DNA of 59,249 bases from Pseudomonadota bacterium (GCA_021798335.1 JAJZMI010000051.1:1-59249); one strand, 5' to 3'; positions 36,577 to 45,820 are shown, counted from the stretch's first letter. A program made the numbers and translations. The notes: generated by a model from the letters alone, not told the origin.

Positions 36577-38232
36577 ATGTACCACTACGATGCGCTCGAT
36601 CAGGCGTTCGTCGAGCAGCGGGTCGCGGAATTCCGCGACCAGACGCGCCGCTTCCTCGCCGGATCGCTCTCCGAGGAGGAATTCAAAGCCTTGCGCCTGC
36701 GCAACGGCCTGTATATCCAGCGCCATGCGCCGATGCTGCGCATCGCCATACCGTACGGGCTGCTCAGCAGCCGCCAGCTCCGCGCGCTTGCCGCGATCAC
36801 CCGCCGCTACGATCGCGGCATCGGACACTTCACGACGCGGCAGAACCTGCAGCTGAATTGGCCGAAGCTGCCCGAGGTGCCGGACATCCTCGCCGAACTG
36901 GCCACCGTGCAGATGCACGCCATTCAGACCAGCGGCAACTGCGTGCGCAACGTGACCAGCGACCACCTCGCCGGGGTCGCCGCCGATGAGATCGAGGATC
37001 CCCGCCCGTACTGCGAGCTGATCCGCCAGTGGGCGACGCTGCACCCCGAGTTCACCTATCTGCCGCGCAAGTTCAAGATCGCCGTCAGCGGCTCCGGCGA
37101 GGACCGCGCCCTGATCCAGGCGCACGACATCGGCCTGCGCATTCGAGGCGGGGCCGGCGCGCCGCTTGGTTTCGAGGTCTGGGTCGGAGGGGGGCTCGGC
37201 CGCCAGCCCATCCTCGCCCAGCGCGTACGCGAATTCCTGCCGGCCGAGGAACTGTTCGCCTACCTCGAGGCGGTGCTGCGCGTCTACAACCGCCTCGGCC
37301 GGCGCGACAACATCCACAAAGCGCGCATCAAGATCCTGGTCAAGAGCCTCGGTATCGAACGGATGCGCGAGCTGATCGAGCAGGAATGGCGCAGCGGGCG
37401 CGAGCGCTCGCCGCGGCTGACGCCCGAGCAGCTCGCGCGGGTGCGCGCGCATTTCGAGCCGCCCCCCTACGAAACCCGTCCCGACATCGATCCGACCTGC
37501 GGCCGCGAGGCGCCGTTTCTCGCCTGGTATCGCTACAACACGCGCGCGCACCGCGTCAGCGGCTACCGCGCGGTGTTCGTGAGCCTCAAGGCCCATGGCC
37601 GCAATCCCGGGGACATCACGGCAGGCCAGATGGAGGCGGTGGCGGATCTGGCCGAGGAGCTGAGCTTCGGCGAGGTGCGCAGCACGCATGATCAGAACCT
37701 GGTGCTCGCCGATGTGCCGCAGACCGAGCTGTACCGGCTGTGGCTGCGCCTGCGCGAGCTCGAGCTCGCCACGGCCAACATCGGCACGCTCACCGACATG
37801 ATCGCCTGTCCGGGACTGGATTTCTGCGCGCTCGCGAATGCCGGGACGTTGAGTGTCGCGCGGGCCATCCAGGCGCGCTTCGATGACCTCGACTACCTGT
37901 ACGATCTCGGCCCGATCGAGCTGAAAATGTCCGGCTGCATGAATGCCTGTGGCCATCATCACATCGGCCACATCGGCATCCTCGGCGTCGACAAGCACGG
38001 CGAGGAGTGGTACCAGATCACCCTCGGCGGCGCCGGCAGCGGCCGTGCCGCTCTCGGCGAAGTCATCGGTCCGTCGGTGCCGCAGGCGCAGGTCGCCGCC
38101 ACCCTTGAGCGCATCCTCGAGGTCTACCGCGATGAGCGCGCCGAGGGCGAGTACTTCATCGATACGGTGCGGCGCATCGGCATCGAGCCCTTCAAGGAAC
38201 GTGTCTATGCGACGGATCTTGCGGCAGCGTGA
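36577..38232 (+). CDS. cysI: Sulfite (or nitrite) reductase hemoprotein
   Basis: A 551-residue siroheme/4Fe-4S reductase that takes sulfite to sulfide with six electrons. The cluster ligands are CPGLDFC (C-x5-C) and SGCMNACGHHH (C-x3-C), the latter Cys also binding siroheme. HFTTRQNLQLNWPKL and SGNCVRNVTSD are the substrate-site blocks. The following DUF934 gene and the nearby cysH/cysG/cysK set favour sulfite over nitrite. No flavoprotein CysJ is in the window, so electrons may come from ferredoxin. The ATG lacks a ribosome site. The gene overlaps DUF934 by 26 nt. Confidence 0.93.
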   Translation: MYHYDALDQAFVEQRVAEFRDQTRRFLAGSLSEEEFKALRLRNGLYIQRHAPMLRIAIPYGLLSSRQLRALAAITRRYDRGIGHFTTRQNLQLNWPKLPEVPDILAELATVQMHAIQTSGNCVRNVTSDHLAGVAADEIEDPRPYCELIRQWATLHPEFTYLPRKFKIAVSGSGEDRALIQAHDIGLRIRGGAGAPLGFEVWVGGGLGRQPILAQRVREFLPAEELFAYLEAVLRVYNRLGRRDNIHKARIKILVKSLGIERMRELIEQEWRSGRERSPRLTPEQLARVRAHFEPPPYETRPDIDPTCGREAPFLAWYRYNTRAHRVSGYRAVFVSLKAHGRNPGDITAGQMEAVADLAEELSFGEVRSTHDQNLVLADVPQTELYRLWLRLRELELATANIGTLTDMIACPGLDFCALANAGTLSVARAIQARFDDLDYLYDLGPIELKMSGCMNACGHHHIGHIGILGVDKHGEEWYQITLGGAGSGRAALGEVIGPSVPQAQVAATLERILEVYRDERAEGEYFIDTVRRIGIEPFKERVYATDLAAA

Positions 38233-38692
38233 GTGGGTCATCGATCACTGGCGCTATCCCGGGGAGCCCGCCAGCCAGACCGATGCCCTCATCGTGCCGC
38301 TGGCCGAGCTGCGCGCGCAACCCGAGCAAAGGATGCGGCGCGACGGCAAGCTCGGCGTGCGGCTCGCGCCGGCGGACGATCCCGAACAGCTGCGCGCCGA
38401 CCTGCCGCACCTGAGCCTCGTGGCGGTGGAATTCCCCAACTTCAGCGACGGCCGCGCCTTCACGCAGGCAACGGTCCTACGCCGACTCGGCTTTGCCGGC
38501 GAGGTACGCGCCGTGGGCGCGGGCGTCAAGCGCGACCTGCTGCCGCTCATGGCCCGCTGCGGCTGCGATGCCTTCGATCTGGCCGAGGGCGAGGACCCGC
38601 ACAGCGCCCTGCAGGCCCTCGGGCGCTACAGCGTCGCCTACCAGAAGGCCGAGCCGCTGCCGGCTGTCGAACGGGTGCGCTTCGGCGCGTAA
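38207..38692 (+). CDS. DUF934-family protein, sulfite-reductase partner
   Basis: A 161-residue protein of the DUF934 family, recognised by VEFPNFSDGRAFTQATVLR and LRRLGFAGEVRAVG followed by a Cys-containing ARCGCDAFDL. Members almost always follow cysI in proteobacteria that lack cysJ, and are thought to help sulfite reduction, perhaps in electron delivery or enzyme assembly; the mechanism is not established. The ATG lies 26 nt inside the end of cysI, so translation is coupled. It ends 12 nt before the convergent malQ gene. Confidence 0.9.
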   Translation: MRRILRQREWVIDHWRYPGEPASQTDALIVPLAELRAQPEQRMRRDGKLGVRLAPADDPEQLRADLPHLSLVAVEFPNFSDGRAFTQATVLRRLGFAGEVRAVGAGVKRDLLPLMARCGCDAFDLAEGEDPHSALQALGRYSVAYQKAEPLPAVERVRFGA

Positions 38693-38704
38693 ACGCGCTG
38701 CGGC

Positions 38705-40042
38705 TCAGTCCCGTGCACAGTCCTTGTTGAGTGCGGCCCAATGCGCGGCGCGCTCGGCGCTGAGAGCCCCGGCGGGCAGCTGCCAGCGCCAGTTGCGCCA
38801 ACCCGCGGTGCCGGGCGTATTGAGGCGTGCCTCGGAGCCCAGGCCGAGCAGATCCTGCAGCGGAATCACCGCCAGCGGCGCCGCCGAGGCGAGCACGACC
38901 CGTACGATCGATTCGGGCACCGACCCCGGCTGCAGCCCGAGCGTCTGATCGACATAGGCCCGGGTGCCGGCATCGAGGCTCTCGTACCAGCCGAGCGTGG
39001 TGTCGTTGTCGTGCGTGCCGGTATAGGCGATGCAGTCGGCGCTGAAGTGCTGGGGCAGATGCGGGTTGTCGGGCGAGCCGTCGAAACCAAATTGCAGCAC
39101 GCGCATACCGGGCAGCGCGAACGCCTTGCGCAGCGCCGTCACATCCGCGGTGATCACCCCGAGATCCTCGGCCGCGATCGGCAATACCCCCCACTCCTGT
39201 CGCAGGCGCTCGAGCACCTCGTGACCCGGGGTCGGGCACCAGCGGCCACCGCGCGCATCGGGTGCCCCGGCCGGAACCGCCCAATGCGCGGCGAATGCCC
39301 GAAAGTGATCCACCCGCAGCAGGTCGACACGCCCGAGCTGCGCGCGCACGCGCGCCCGCCAGAACGCGAAGCCGTCGCGCCCCATGGCCGTCCAGTCGTA
39401 CAACGGATTGCCCCACACTTGGCCGCCTTCGGAAAAGTAATCCGGCGGCACACCCGCCACGGCAGCCGGCCGGCCCTCGGGGGTCAGCTGAAACTGCTCG
39501 CGGTCCGACCAGGTCTCGGCCGACATCGGCCCGATGTAGAACGGCAGGTCGCCGAACAGCCGCACGCCGTGCGCGTGCGCGTAGTCCTGCAATCTCCGCC
39601 ATTGGACGAAGAAGGCGAACTGCTCGGCCCACACTTGCTCGATCCGCGCGGCGCGCTCGTGCCGCAGCCGCCGCAGCGCCGCCGGCTCGCGCTCGCGCAG
39701 CGGCTCGGGCCAGCTCCACCACGGTGCACCGCCGAACGCCTCGCTCGCCGCCTCGAACAGCGCGTAATCCTCGAGCCACTGGGCCGTCGTCTCGAGGAAT
39801 GCCGAGCAGTCGGCCGCATCGCCCGGCGGCTCGGCCGGGTCGAGCAGCGCCGGCGCGCCGGCAAAGTCCGAGCGCGCAAAATACGGCGAGCGGTCCGGGC
39901 CGGTCGGGCCGACGGGCAGGAACTGCCAGACGGTGAACCCGGCGGCGGCCAGCCAGTCGATGAACGCGCGCCCGCCGCGACCGAGCGGCCAGCCCAGCGA
40001 ACTCAGATGCGCCAGCACCCCGGCGCGGCGCCGGTCGAGCAC
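38705..40042 (-). CDS. malQ: 4-alpha-glucanotransferase
   Basis: A GH77 amylomaltase of 445 residues from GTG 40042, which moves alpha-1,4-glucan segments between maltooligosaccharides or glycogen. RRRAGVLAHLSSL and WQFLPVGPTGPDRSPYFARS open the barrel; LLRVDHFRAF carries the nucleophile Asp, IAAEDLGVI the acid/base Glu, and YTGTHDNDTTLGWY the third carboxylate. The start is uncertain: homology begins at the GTG, but the frame has no ATG nearby and a non-standard upstream start up to the cysB-like stop (40086) is possible. It interrupts the sulfur cluster and is in line with the LysR gene, 43 nt downstream of it. Confidence 0.9.
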   Translation of the reverse strand: MLDRRRAGVLAHLSSLGWPLGRGGRAFIDWLAAAGFTVWQFLPVGPTGPDRSPYFARSDFAGAPALLDPAEPPGDAADCSAFLETTAQWLEDYALFEAASEAFGGAPWWSWPEPLREREPAALRRLRHERAARIEQVWAEQFAFFVQWRRLQDYAHAHGVRLFGDLPFYIGPMSAETWSDREQFQLTPEGRPAAVAGVPPDYFSEGGQVWGNPLYDWTAMGRDGFAFWRARVRAQLGRVDLLRVDHFRAFAAHWAVPAGAPDARGGRWCPTPGHEVLERLRQEWGVLPIAAEDLGVITADVTALRKAFALPGMRVLQFGFDGSPDNPHLPQHFSADCIAYTGTHDNDTTLGWYESLDAGTRAYVDQTLGLQPGSVPESIVRVVLASAAPLAVIPLQDLLGLGSEARLNTPGTAGWRNWRWQLPAGALSAERAAHWAALNKDCARD

Positions 40043-40085
40043 GGACAGACGTTCGGCGCCCAGGATTTTCTCCGCGATGCGCAGC

Positions 40086-41057
40086 TCAGCGCCGCGGCAG
40101 CGGCACGTCCGCGAACAGCGCGGCGGTGGCGGCCGGATTGCCGGCCCGATGAGCCCGCTCGACCAGCCGTCGCTCCAGATGCGGGGCGAGCAGCTGCGCA
40201 AACTCATACATGTATCCGCGCAGCAGCGCCCCCCGGCGAAACCCGAGCCAGGTGGTGTGCGCGGGCAGCAGGTGCGAGGCATCGAGCACCGCAAGGTCCT
40301 CGGCCCCCTCGGCGACCGCCATCGGCGCGACGATACCGACTCCGAGGCCAAGCCGAACGTAGGTGACGATCACATCGGCGTCCTGTGCGGTAATCGCGAC
40401 GTTCGGGGTATGACCCGCCCGGGAGAATGCCTCGTTCAGCGAGGACGGACCGCTGAAGCTGAACGTGTAGGTGATCAGCGGGTAGGCGGCGAGCGCCCGG
40501 TAGGTCAACCGATCCAGGCGCGCCAGCGCGTGCGCGCGCGGCACGATCACCACCCGGCTCCAACGATAACAGGGCAGCAGCGTCAGTGCGGCGAAGCGCT
40601 GCTCCGAGCCGGTCGCGATGACGCAATCGATGCGGTCCTGCGCCATCATCTCGGCGATCTGCTCCGAGGTACCCTGGTGCAGATTCAGGCGCACGTTCGG
40701 ATAGCGTGCCCGAAACGCCTGGATCACCGCCGGCAATACGTAGCGCGCCTGAGTGTGCGTCGTGCCGATCGACAAACTCCCCCGTCCCTCCTCACGCAGC
40801 TCCGTCGAGAGCGCGCGGATGCTCTGCACCTGCTGCAGCACTTGCAGCGCCCGGTCGATCACCTCCTGACCGGCCGGCGTGATGCGGGTGAGCGTGCGCC
40901 CCTCGCGCAGGAAGATCTGAAACCCCAGCTCGTCCTCCAGCAGCTTGATCTGCTTGCTGACCCCGGGCTGAGAGGTGTGCAGCTTCTCGGCCGCGGCCGT
41001 GATGTTCAGGCCGCTCTGGGCGATCGCGGCCAGATAGCGCAACTGGTGCAGTTTCAT
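40086..41057 (-). CDS. cysB: CysB-type LysR transcriptional regulator
   Basis: A 323-residue LysR regulator with the length and sequence of CysB/Cbl. The winged helix-turn-helix is at the N-terminus (MKLHQLRYLAAIAQSGLNIT, then AEKLHTSQPGVSKQIKLLED), and the effector domain includes GTTHTQARYVLPAVI and HQGTSEQIAEMM, where CysB binds sulfate or N-acetylserine. In relatives it activates sulfur-assimilation genes when reduced sulfur is short. It is divergent from cysH across 111 bp, the place expected for its binding site. The weak -35 regions of cysH and cysI fit activator dependence. Cbl or another paralogue is possible. Confidence 0.93.
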   Translation of the reverse strand: MKLHQLRYLAAIAQSGLNITAAAEKLHTSQPGVSKQIKLLEDELGFQIFLREGRTLTRITPAGQEVIDRALQVLQQVQSIRALSTELREEGRGSLSIGTTHTQARYVLPAVIQAFRARYPNVRLNLHQGTSEQIAEMMAQDRIDCVIATGSEQRFAALTLLPCYRWSRVVIVPRAHALARLDRLTYRALAAYPLITYTFSFSGPSSLNEAFSRAGHTPNVAITAQDADVIVTYVRLGLGVGIVAPMAVAEGAEDLAVLDASHLLPAHTTWLGFRRGALLRGYMYEFAQLLAPHLERRLVERAHRAGNPAATAALFADVPLPRR

Positions 41058-41152
41058 GGCCGGGAAGCGTAGCGCAATGGCTCGGGAGCATCCATAACCG
41101 CTCCGTAGTGCCTCAGAAGCAATCATTCGTTCTGCGCCGCACCCCCCCTCGA

Positions 41153-41158
41153 TATAGT
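41153..41158 (+). promoter_or_regulatory. -10 box abutting cysH (possible leaderless transcript)
   Basis: TATAGT ends 10 nt before the cysH ATG at 41169 without any ribosome site. The -35 position (TTCTGC, 41130-41135) is poor, as expected for a CysB-activated promoter in the divergent cysB-cysH region. Confidence 0.45.
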
Positions 41159-41168
41159 CCTGCGCATC

Positions 41169-41885
41169 ATGGCTGAGCTGTTCAACCCGATCGAGCACAA
41201 GGCACACGCCGTGCGCGAGCGGCTCGCCGCCGCATTGCGGGCGCACCCGAGGCTGGTGTATGCCAACAGCCTCGGCGCTGAAGCCATGGTGCTCACCGAC
41301 ATCATCTGGACGCACCTGCCCGAGATCGACATGTTCAGCATCGACACGGGACGTCTCCACCAGGAAACCTATGATCTGGTGGAAAAGTTGCAGTGGCGCT
41401 ACCGGCGCACACTGCGGATGGTGTACCCCGATGCCGCGGCGCTCGAGCGGCTCACCGCCGCCCAGGGGGTCAACGGCTTCTACCACAGCCTGGAGGCGCG
41501 CCTCGAGTGCTGCCGGGTGCGCAAGCTCGAGCCTTTCGGCCGCGCCATCGCCGGCTATGACGGGTGGGTGACCGGTGTGCGCCACGAGCAATCGACGACG
41601 CGCGCTCGCGCCCAACCGCTGCAATGGGACGGCGAGCACGGCCTGTACAAGGTGAGCCCGCTGCTCGAGTGGACCGAGGCCGAGGTGTGGCAGTACATCC
41701 GCGCCCGCAAGCTGCCGTACAACGATCTGCACGACCGTCAGTTCCCCAGCATCGGCTGCTCGCCCTGCACGCGCGCCATCCAGCCCGGAGAGAGCCGGCG
41801 CGCCGGCCGCTGGTGGTGGGAACATCCCGAGTCCCGTGAATGCGGCCTGCACCCCAGAGTGCCTCCGGCGACGGCCCAGGCCTGA
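41169..41885 (+). CDS. cysH: Adenylyl-sulfate reductase, Fe-S (APS) type
   Basis: A 238-residue thioredoxin/glutaredoxin-dependent reductase that yields sulfite. Substrate-binding blocks are YANSLGAEAMVLTDI and MFSIDTGRLHQETY. Four cysteines, ECCRVRK and GCSPCTRAI, match the CC-x~80-CxxC pattern that holds a 4Fe-4S cluster in APS reductases and is missing from E. coli PAPS reductase. The catalytic Cys is in the C-terminal SRECGLH. It therefore probably uses APS directly. It starts the cysH-cysG-cysK transcript, with cysG 17 nt downstream. Confidence 0.93.
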   Translation: MAELFNPIEHKAHAVRERLAAALRAHPRLVYANSLGAEAMVLTDIIWTHLPEIDMFSIDTGRLHQETYDLVEKLQWRYRRTLRMVYPDAAALERLTAAQGVNGFYHSLEARLECCRVRKLEPFGRAIAGYDGWVTGVRHEQSTTRARAQPLQWDGEHGLYKVSPLLEWTEAEVWQYIRARKLPYNDLHDRQFPSIGCSPCTRAIQPGESRRAGRWWWEHPESRECGLHPRVPPATAQA

Positions 41886-41902
41886 GCGCCGCGGCAAGCG
41901 GC

Positions 41903-43360
41903 TTGGACCACCTGCCCATCTTCCTGCAGCTGCGCGCCACGCCGGTCGCCGTGGTCGGCGGAGGACAGGTTGCCGAGCGCAAGATCAAGCTGCTGCTGCG
42001 AGTGGGTGCGCACGTCACGGTGATTGCGCCACGCCTGTGCGAGACGCTCGCCGCGCGCGCCGCCGCAGGCAGCCTCACGCACCGGGCCGAGGCCTTTGCA
42101 CCGGAGCAGCTCGAGGGAATGCGACTGGTCATCGCCGCCACGGACCGCACAGAGGTCAACGCGGCGGTTTCAGCCGCGGCGCGCGCGCGGGCCATTCCCG
42201 TGAATGTGGTCGATGATGCCGGGCTGTCCTCCTGCTATTTCCCGGCAATCATCGACCGCGCGCCGCTGATCGTGGCGGTGGGCTCGGGCGGCCAAGCGCC
42301 GGTGCTGGCCCGTTGGGTACGCGAACAGATCGAGGCACTTTTACCCGCAACGCTCGGGTCTCTCGCCCGCTTCATCGGCGAGCGGCGCAGGCGCGTGCAG
42401 CGCGCGCTCGCGCCGGGCGTCCGGGCGGCCTTCTGGGAGCGCATCGTGCGCGGCGCTGCGGCCACGCACATTCTGATGGGCGATGCGCACGGCGCACGCG
42501 GTGAGTTCGAGCGCGAGCTGCATGCGGCGCAGCTGAGCGGCGCGCGCCGCATCGGGGAGGTCTACCTCATCGGCGCCGGCCCCGGCGATCCGGATCTGCT
42601 GACGCTGCGGGCGCTGCAGCTGCTGCAACAGGCCGATGTCATCCTGTATGATCGCCTGGTTCCCGAAGCGATACTCGAGCGCGCCCGCCGCGACGCCCGC
42701 CGCGTATTCGTCGGCAAGGACTCCACCTGCGAACCGCGCAGAACACACATCGATCAGGCGCAGATCGAGGAACTCATGGTCCGTTTGGCGTGCTCCGGGG
42801 AGCGTGTGGCTCGCTTGAAAGGCGGCGACCCGTTCGTCTTCGGTCGCGGCGGCGAGGAGATACACGCGCTGGCGCGGCACGGCATTCCCTTCATCATCGT
42901 GCCGGGCATTACCGCGGCGCTCGCCGCGGCGGCCGCCGCCGCCATACCCCTGACGCAGCGCACGATCGCCCAGAGCCTGACATTCGTCACCGGCCACGCG
43001 CTCGATGAGCAAACCCTCGACTGGGCCGCTCTTGCCCGCCCCCACCAGACGGTGGTCTTCTATATGGGCGTGGCGCACCTGGAGCATATCTGCGCACGGC
43101 TCGGCGCAGCCGGGGCGCAGCCAATCCTGCCGGCCGCGCTGATCGAGCGCGCCACGCTGCCCGGACAGCGGGTCGTGCGCGGCACGCTCGCGAGCATCGC
43201 CGCCCTGGCACGCGAAGCGCGCATCACGCCCCCGGCACTGCTGCTGGTCGGGGAGGTCGCCGCGCTCGGGACCGAGGCAACCGCGGCCGAGGGGCCGGTG
43301 GACCTCGATAGGCATCTTGACAACCCCCTCGTACCGGCGGAGGACACCAGTGAGCATTGA
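41903..43360 (+). CDS. cysG: Siroheme synthase (trifunctional)
   Basis: A 485-residue enzyme that makes siroheme from uroporphyrinogen III: an N-terminal dehydrogenase/ferrochelatase domain (about 1-150; VAVVGGGQVAERK, SGGQAPVLARW) and a C-terminal methyltransferase (about 215-460; VYLIGAGPGDPDLLTLRA, LKGGDPFVFGRGGEE, VPGITAALAAAA). E. coli CysG begins MDHLPIF; here the same residues follow a TTG at 41903 (LDHLPIF), so TTG is taken as the start; an ATG at 41840 inside cysH would add 21 residues. Its product is the cofactor of the sulfite reductase encoded nearby. Confidence 0.93.
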   Translation: MDHLPIFLQLRATPVAVVGGGQVAERKIKLLLRVGAHVTVIAPRLCETLAARAAAGSLTHRAEAFAPEQLEGMRLVIAATDRTEVNAAVSAAARARAIPVNVVDDAGLSSCYFPAIIDRAPLIVAVGSGGQAPVLARWVREQIEALLPATLGSLARFIGERRRRVQRALAPGVRAAFWERIVRGAAATHILMGDAHGARGEFERELHAAQLSGARRIGEVYLIGAGPGDPDLLTLRALQLLQQADVILYDRLVPEAILERARRDARRVFVGKDSTCEPRRTHIDQAQIEELMVRLACSGERVARLKGGDPFVFGRGGEEIHALARHGIPFIIVPGITAALAAAAAAAIPLTQRTIAQSLTFVTGHALDEQTLDWAALARPHQTVVFYMGVAHLEHICARLGAAGAQPILPAALIERATLPGQRVVRGTLASIAALAREARITPPALLLVGEVAALGTEATAAEGPVDLDRHLDNPLVPAEDTSEH

Positions 43361-44381
43361 CGATGGGTTTATCGCAACGGTTGGCCAGACACCGCTCATC
43401 CGGCTCAGACGTCTCAGCGAAGCGACCGGTTGCGAAGTGCTCGGCAAGGCCGAGTTCCTCAACCCCGGCGGCTCGGTCAAGGATCGCGCGGCGCGCGCCA
43501 TCGTGCTCGCCGCCGAACGCAGCGGCGCCCTCGTCCCCGGCGGCACGGTCGTCGAAGGCACCGCAGGCAATACCGGGATCGGCCTGGCGCATGTGTGCAA
43601 TGCCCGAGGCTACCGCTGCGTCATCGTGATGCCCGACAACCAGTCGCCGGAAAAATACCGCCTGCTGAGTACCCTCGGCGCCGAGGTGCACACGGTTGCG
43701 GCAGTGCCGTACAGCAATCCCAACCAGTACCAGAAGGTCGCACAGCGCCTCGCGGCGCACCTACCCAATGCAATCTGGGCCAATCAGTTCGACAACACCG
43801 TCAACCGCCAGGCGCACATCGACACCACCGGTCCGGAGATCTGGGCGCAGACCGGCGGACGGATCGACGCGTTCACCTGCGCCTCGGGCACCGGCGGCAC
43901 CTTCGCCGGCGTGAGTCATTTCCTGAAGTCCAAGCGCAAGGCCGTGCGCTGCGTGCTCGCCGATCCTCCCGGCAGCAGCCTCTATGAATACGTGCGCAGC
44001 GGCACGCTCAAGGCAACCGGCTCGGGCTCGATCACCGAGGGGATCGGCATCGGCCGGATCACGGCCAACCTCGAGGGCGCACCGATCGACGCCGCGGTGC
44101 ATATCGAGGACAGCGAGACCGTCGGCCACCTCTACCGCCTCCTGTACGAAGAGGGGCTTTTCCTGGGGAGCACCAGCGGCATCAACGTGGCCGCCGCCGC
44201 GCGCGTGGCGGGGGAGCTCGGCCCGGGCCACACGGTGGTGACGGTCCTGTGCGATGGCGGCGCGAAGTACCAGTCGCGTCTGTTCAACCGGGAATGGCTC
44301 GCGCAGAAGGGACTTGCGCAGTTCGCGCCGCCCCCCCCGCGAGGCGAGCCGATCGACGTGCGCCTCGTGATGCCGGCTTGA
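43350..44381 (+). CDS. cysK: Cysteine synthase (O-acetylserine sulfhydrylase)
   Basis: A 343-residue PLP enzyme making cysteine from O-acetylserine and sulfide. TVGQTPLIRLRRLSE opens the protein, the PLP Lys is in NPGGSVKDRAAR, EGTAGNTGIGLAHV binds the substrate carboxylate (Ala replaces the Ser of the common T-S-G-N-T), and ASGTGGTFAGVSHFL and GSGSITEGIGIGR bind the cofactor phosphate. The 343-residue length and the T-A-G-N-T motif fit a longer cysteine synthase A subgroup. GTG 43350 has GGAGG at 43338-43343 and overlaps the end of cysG by 11 nt. Confidence 0.93.
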   Translation: MSIDDGFIATVGQTPLIRLRRLSEATGCEVLGKAEFLNPGGSVKDRAARAIVLAAERSGALVPGGTVVEGTAGNTGIGLAHVCNARGYRCVIVMPDNQSPEKYRLLSTLGAEVHTVAAVPYSNPNQYQKVAQRLAAHLPNAIWANQFDNTVNRQAHIDTTGPEIWAQTGGRIDAFTCASGTGGTFAGVSHFLKSKRKAVRCVLADPPGSSLYEYVRSGTLKATGSGSITEGIGIGRITANLEGAPIDAAVHIEDSETVGHLYRLLYEEGLFLGSTSGINVAAAARVAGELGPGHTVVTVLCDGGAKYQSRLFNREWLAQKGLAQFAPPPPRGEPIDVRLVMPA

Positions 44382-44393
44382 CCGGCCGGCGCC

Positions 44394-45797
44394 TCAATCC
44401 GGGACCGGCCGCGCGAGGATCTCGCGCACGAAGCGGATCCGGGCGCGCAGCTGATAGAGCTGCTCGGCATGCGAGCCCGGCATCCGCCGCAGGATCACCG
44501 CCCGCTCGATGGCGTGCAGGCGATCGAGCAGCGCCAGCCGCCGCGCCGGTGTCAGCGACTCGAGCGATTCGCGCTCCAAGGCCATCAGTTCCGCGTAGCG
44601 GCGGTGGATACGGCGCTTGACCCGCCAACCGTACAGCTGCGGCACATAGGCGAGCCCGGGGATGAGCACTACGACGATCGGCAGCATCACCACCGCGAGA
44701 CGGCTGAGCAGACTCGCCAGCCAGAACGGCAGATAACGGTACATGAAGCCCTTGTCGCCCGTTTTGTAATAGCGTGCCGCCTGTCGGTCGAGCGGGTAGC
44801 GATAGGTGGAGGTGTTGGGAAACTCGCGCGCCGCGTGCAGCACGCTGGCGCGGCCGTAGATGCGCCGCGCCGTCTGGATCAGCAGATCGCACAAGGCCGG
44901 GCGCAGATTCTTGTGCGCGATCAGCTCGACGGCCGCGGCGAGCAGCGTGATTCGCGCTCGAGGGAGGTTGCGCGCCAGGTCGAAGGTGCCGGCTGGAATG
45001 CTCAGCTTGTGCAGCAGCGGAAAACGCCGCACGTAGGCGTTGGCCTGAGTGAAGGCGAACAGCCGGATGCCCCTCGTGCGCAGCATCTTGTCGATGACCG
45101 GCGGCGGGGTCGAATTCCCGGTGAGGAAGATCGCATCGACCCGCCCGGCCAGCAGCGCCGCGCGCGCCGCAGTCCCGGTGAGCCCGAGCAGCCGGGTGGG
45201 CCCGCCGGGAACGATGCCGTTGGCCTTCAGCAGCGCCAGCGCCAGCTGGCGCGCGCCGCTGCCGGGCTTGCCGATGGCGATGCGCTCGCCGCGCAGCTGC
45301 GCGAGCCGCTGCAGCCGGGGGCCGCGGTAGAAGATGGTCAGCGGCTGATAAAACATGCTGCCGAGGGAGACGAGGCGGTTGGAGCGGCTCGGCTCATCCG
45401 GCGCCGCGGCCCCGGCCGGTGCGGAGAGGAGGGTGGTCGAGCGCACCAGCGCGATGTCCACCTTGGAGTGCGCGGCGCTCAGCCGCTGCAGATTCTCGGC
45501 CGAGCCCCGCGAGGGCAGGACGTGCAGCGTCACGCCGCTGCGGGCCAGTATCGTCTTGAAGCGCTCGGCGTCGATCGCGAAGCTGCTGCCCGGCGGCCCG
45601 CCGCTCATCGTCAAGGTCCGCGGCGTTTCCGGCTGCGTGAAATGCACCGTCAACCAGATCGCCACGGCGCTGATGAGCAGGATGGGCACCAGCGCATCCG
45701 CCAGATCACCCCAGGAGATGGTGGTGATCTTCAGCGCCAAACCGTGCTCGGCGCTCTTGCCCTGCTCCGACTCCTCCGGTTGCCGCTTCGGTTCCAT
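44394..45797 (-). CDS. Membrane-anchored TAXI-family TRAP solute-binding protein
   Basis: A 467-residue protein. A first membrane helix at about 33-52 ([18 protein letters not shown]) anchors a TAXI (TRAP-associated extracytoplasmic immunogenic) domain at about 60-330: [58 protein letters not shown] second helix at about 370-395 ([20 protein letters not shown]) is followed by a basic helical cytoplasmic tail of about 70 residues. Ordinary TAXI proteins are free periplasmic subunits partnered with a fused TRAP permease; none is present here. The tail suggests sensing or scaffolding. The ligand is unknown. Confidence 0.82.
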   Translation of the reverse strand: MEPKRQPEESEQGKSAEHGLALKITTISWGDLADALVPILLISAVAIWLTVHFTQPETPRTLTMSGGPPGSSFAIDAERFKTILARSGVTLHVLPSRGSAENLQRLSAAHSKVDIALVRSTTLLSAPAGAAAPDEPSRSNRLVSLGSMFYQPLTIFYRGPRLQRLAQLRGERIAIGKPGSGARQLALALLKANGIVPGGPTRLLGLTGTAARAALLAGRVDAIFLTGNSTPPPVIDKMLRTRGIRLFAFTQANAYVRRFPLLHKLSIPAGTFDLARNLPRARITLLAAAVELIAHKNLRPALCDLLIQTARRIYGRASVLHAAREFPNTSTYRYPLDRQAARYYKTGDKGFMYRYLPFWLASLLSRLAVVMLPIVVVLIPGLAYVPQLYGWRVKRRIHRRYAELMALERESLESLTPARRLALLDRLHAIERAVILRRMPGSHAEQLYQLRARIRFVREILARPVPD

Positions 45798-45820
45798 GCT
45801 GAGGCGAGTCTACCAAAGCC

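Noticed and set aside
41840-41902. cysG starting at ATG 41840
   Set aside because: The added 21 residues overlap cysH and do not resemble CysG, whose start aligns with TTG 41903.
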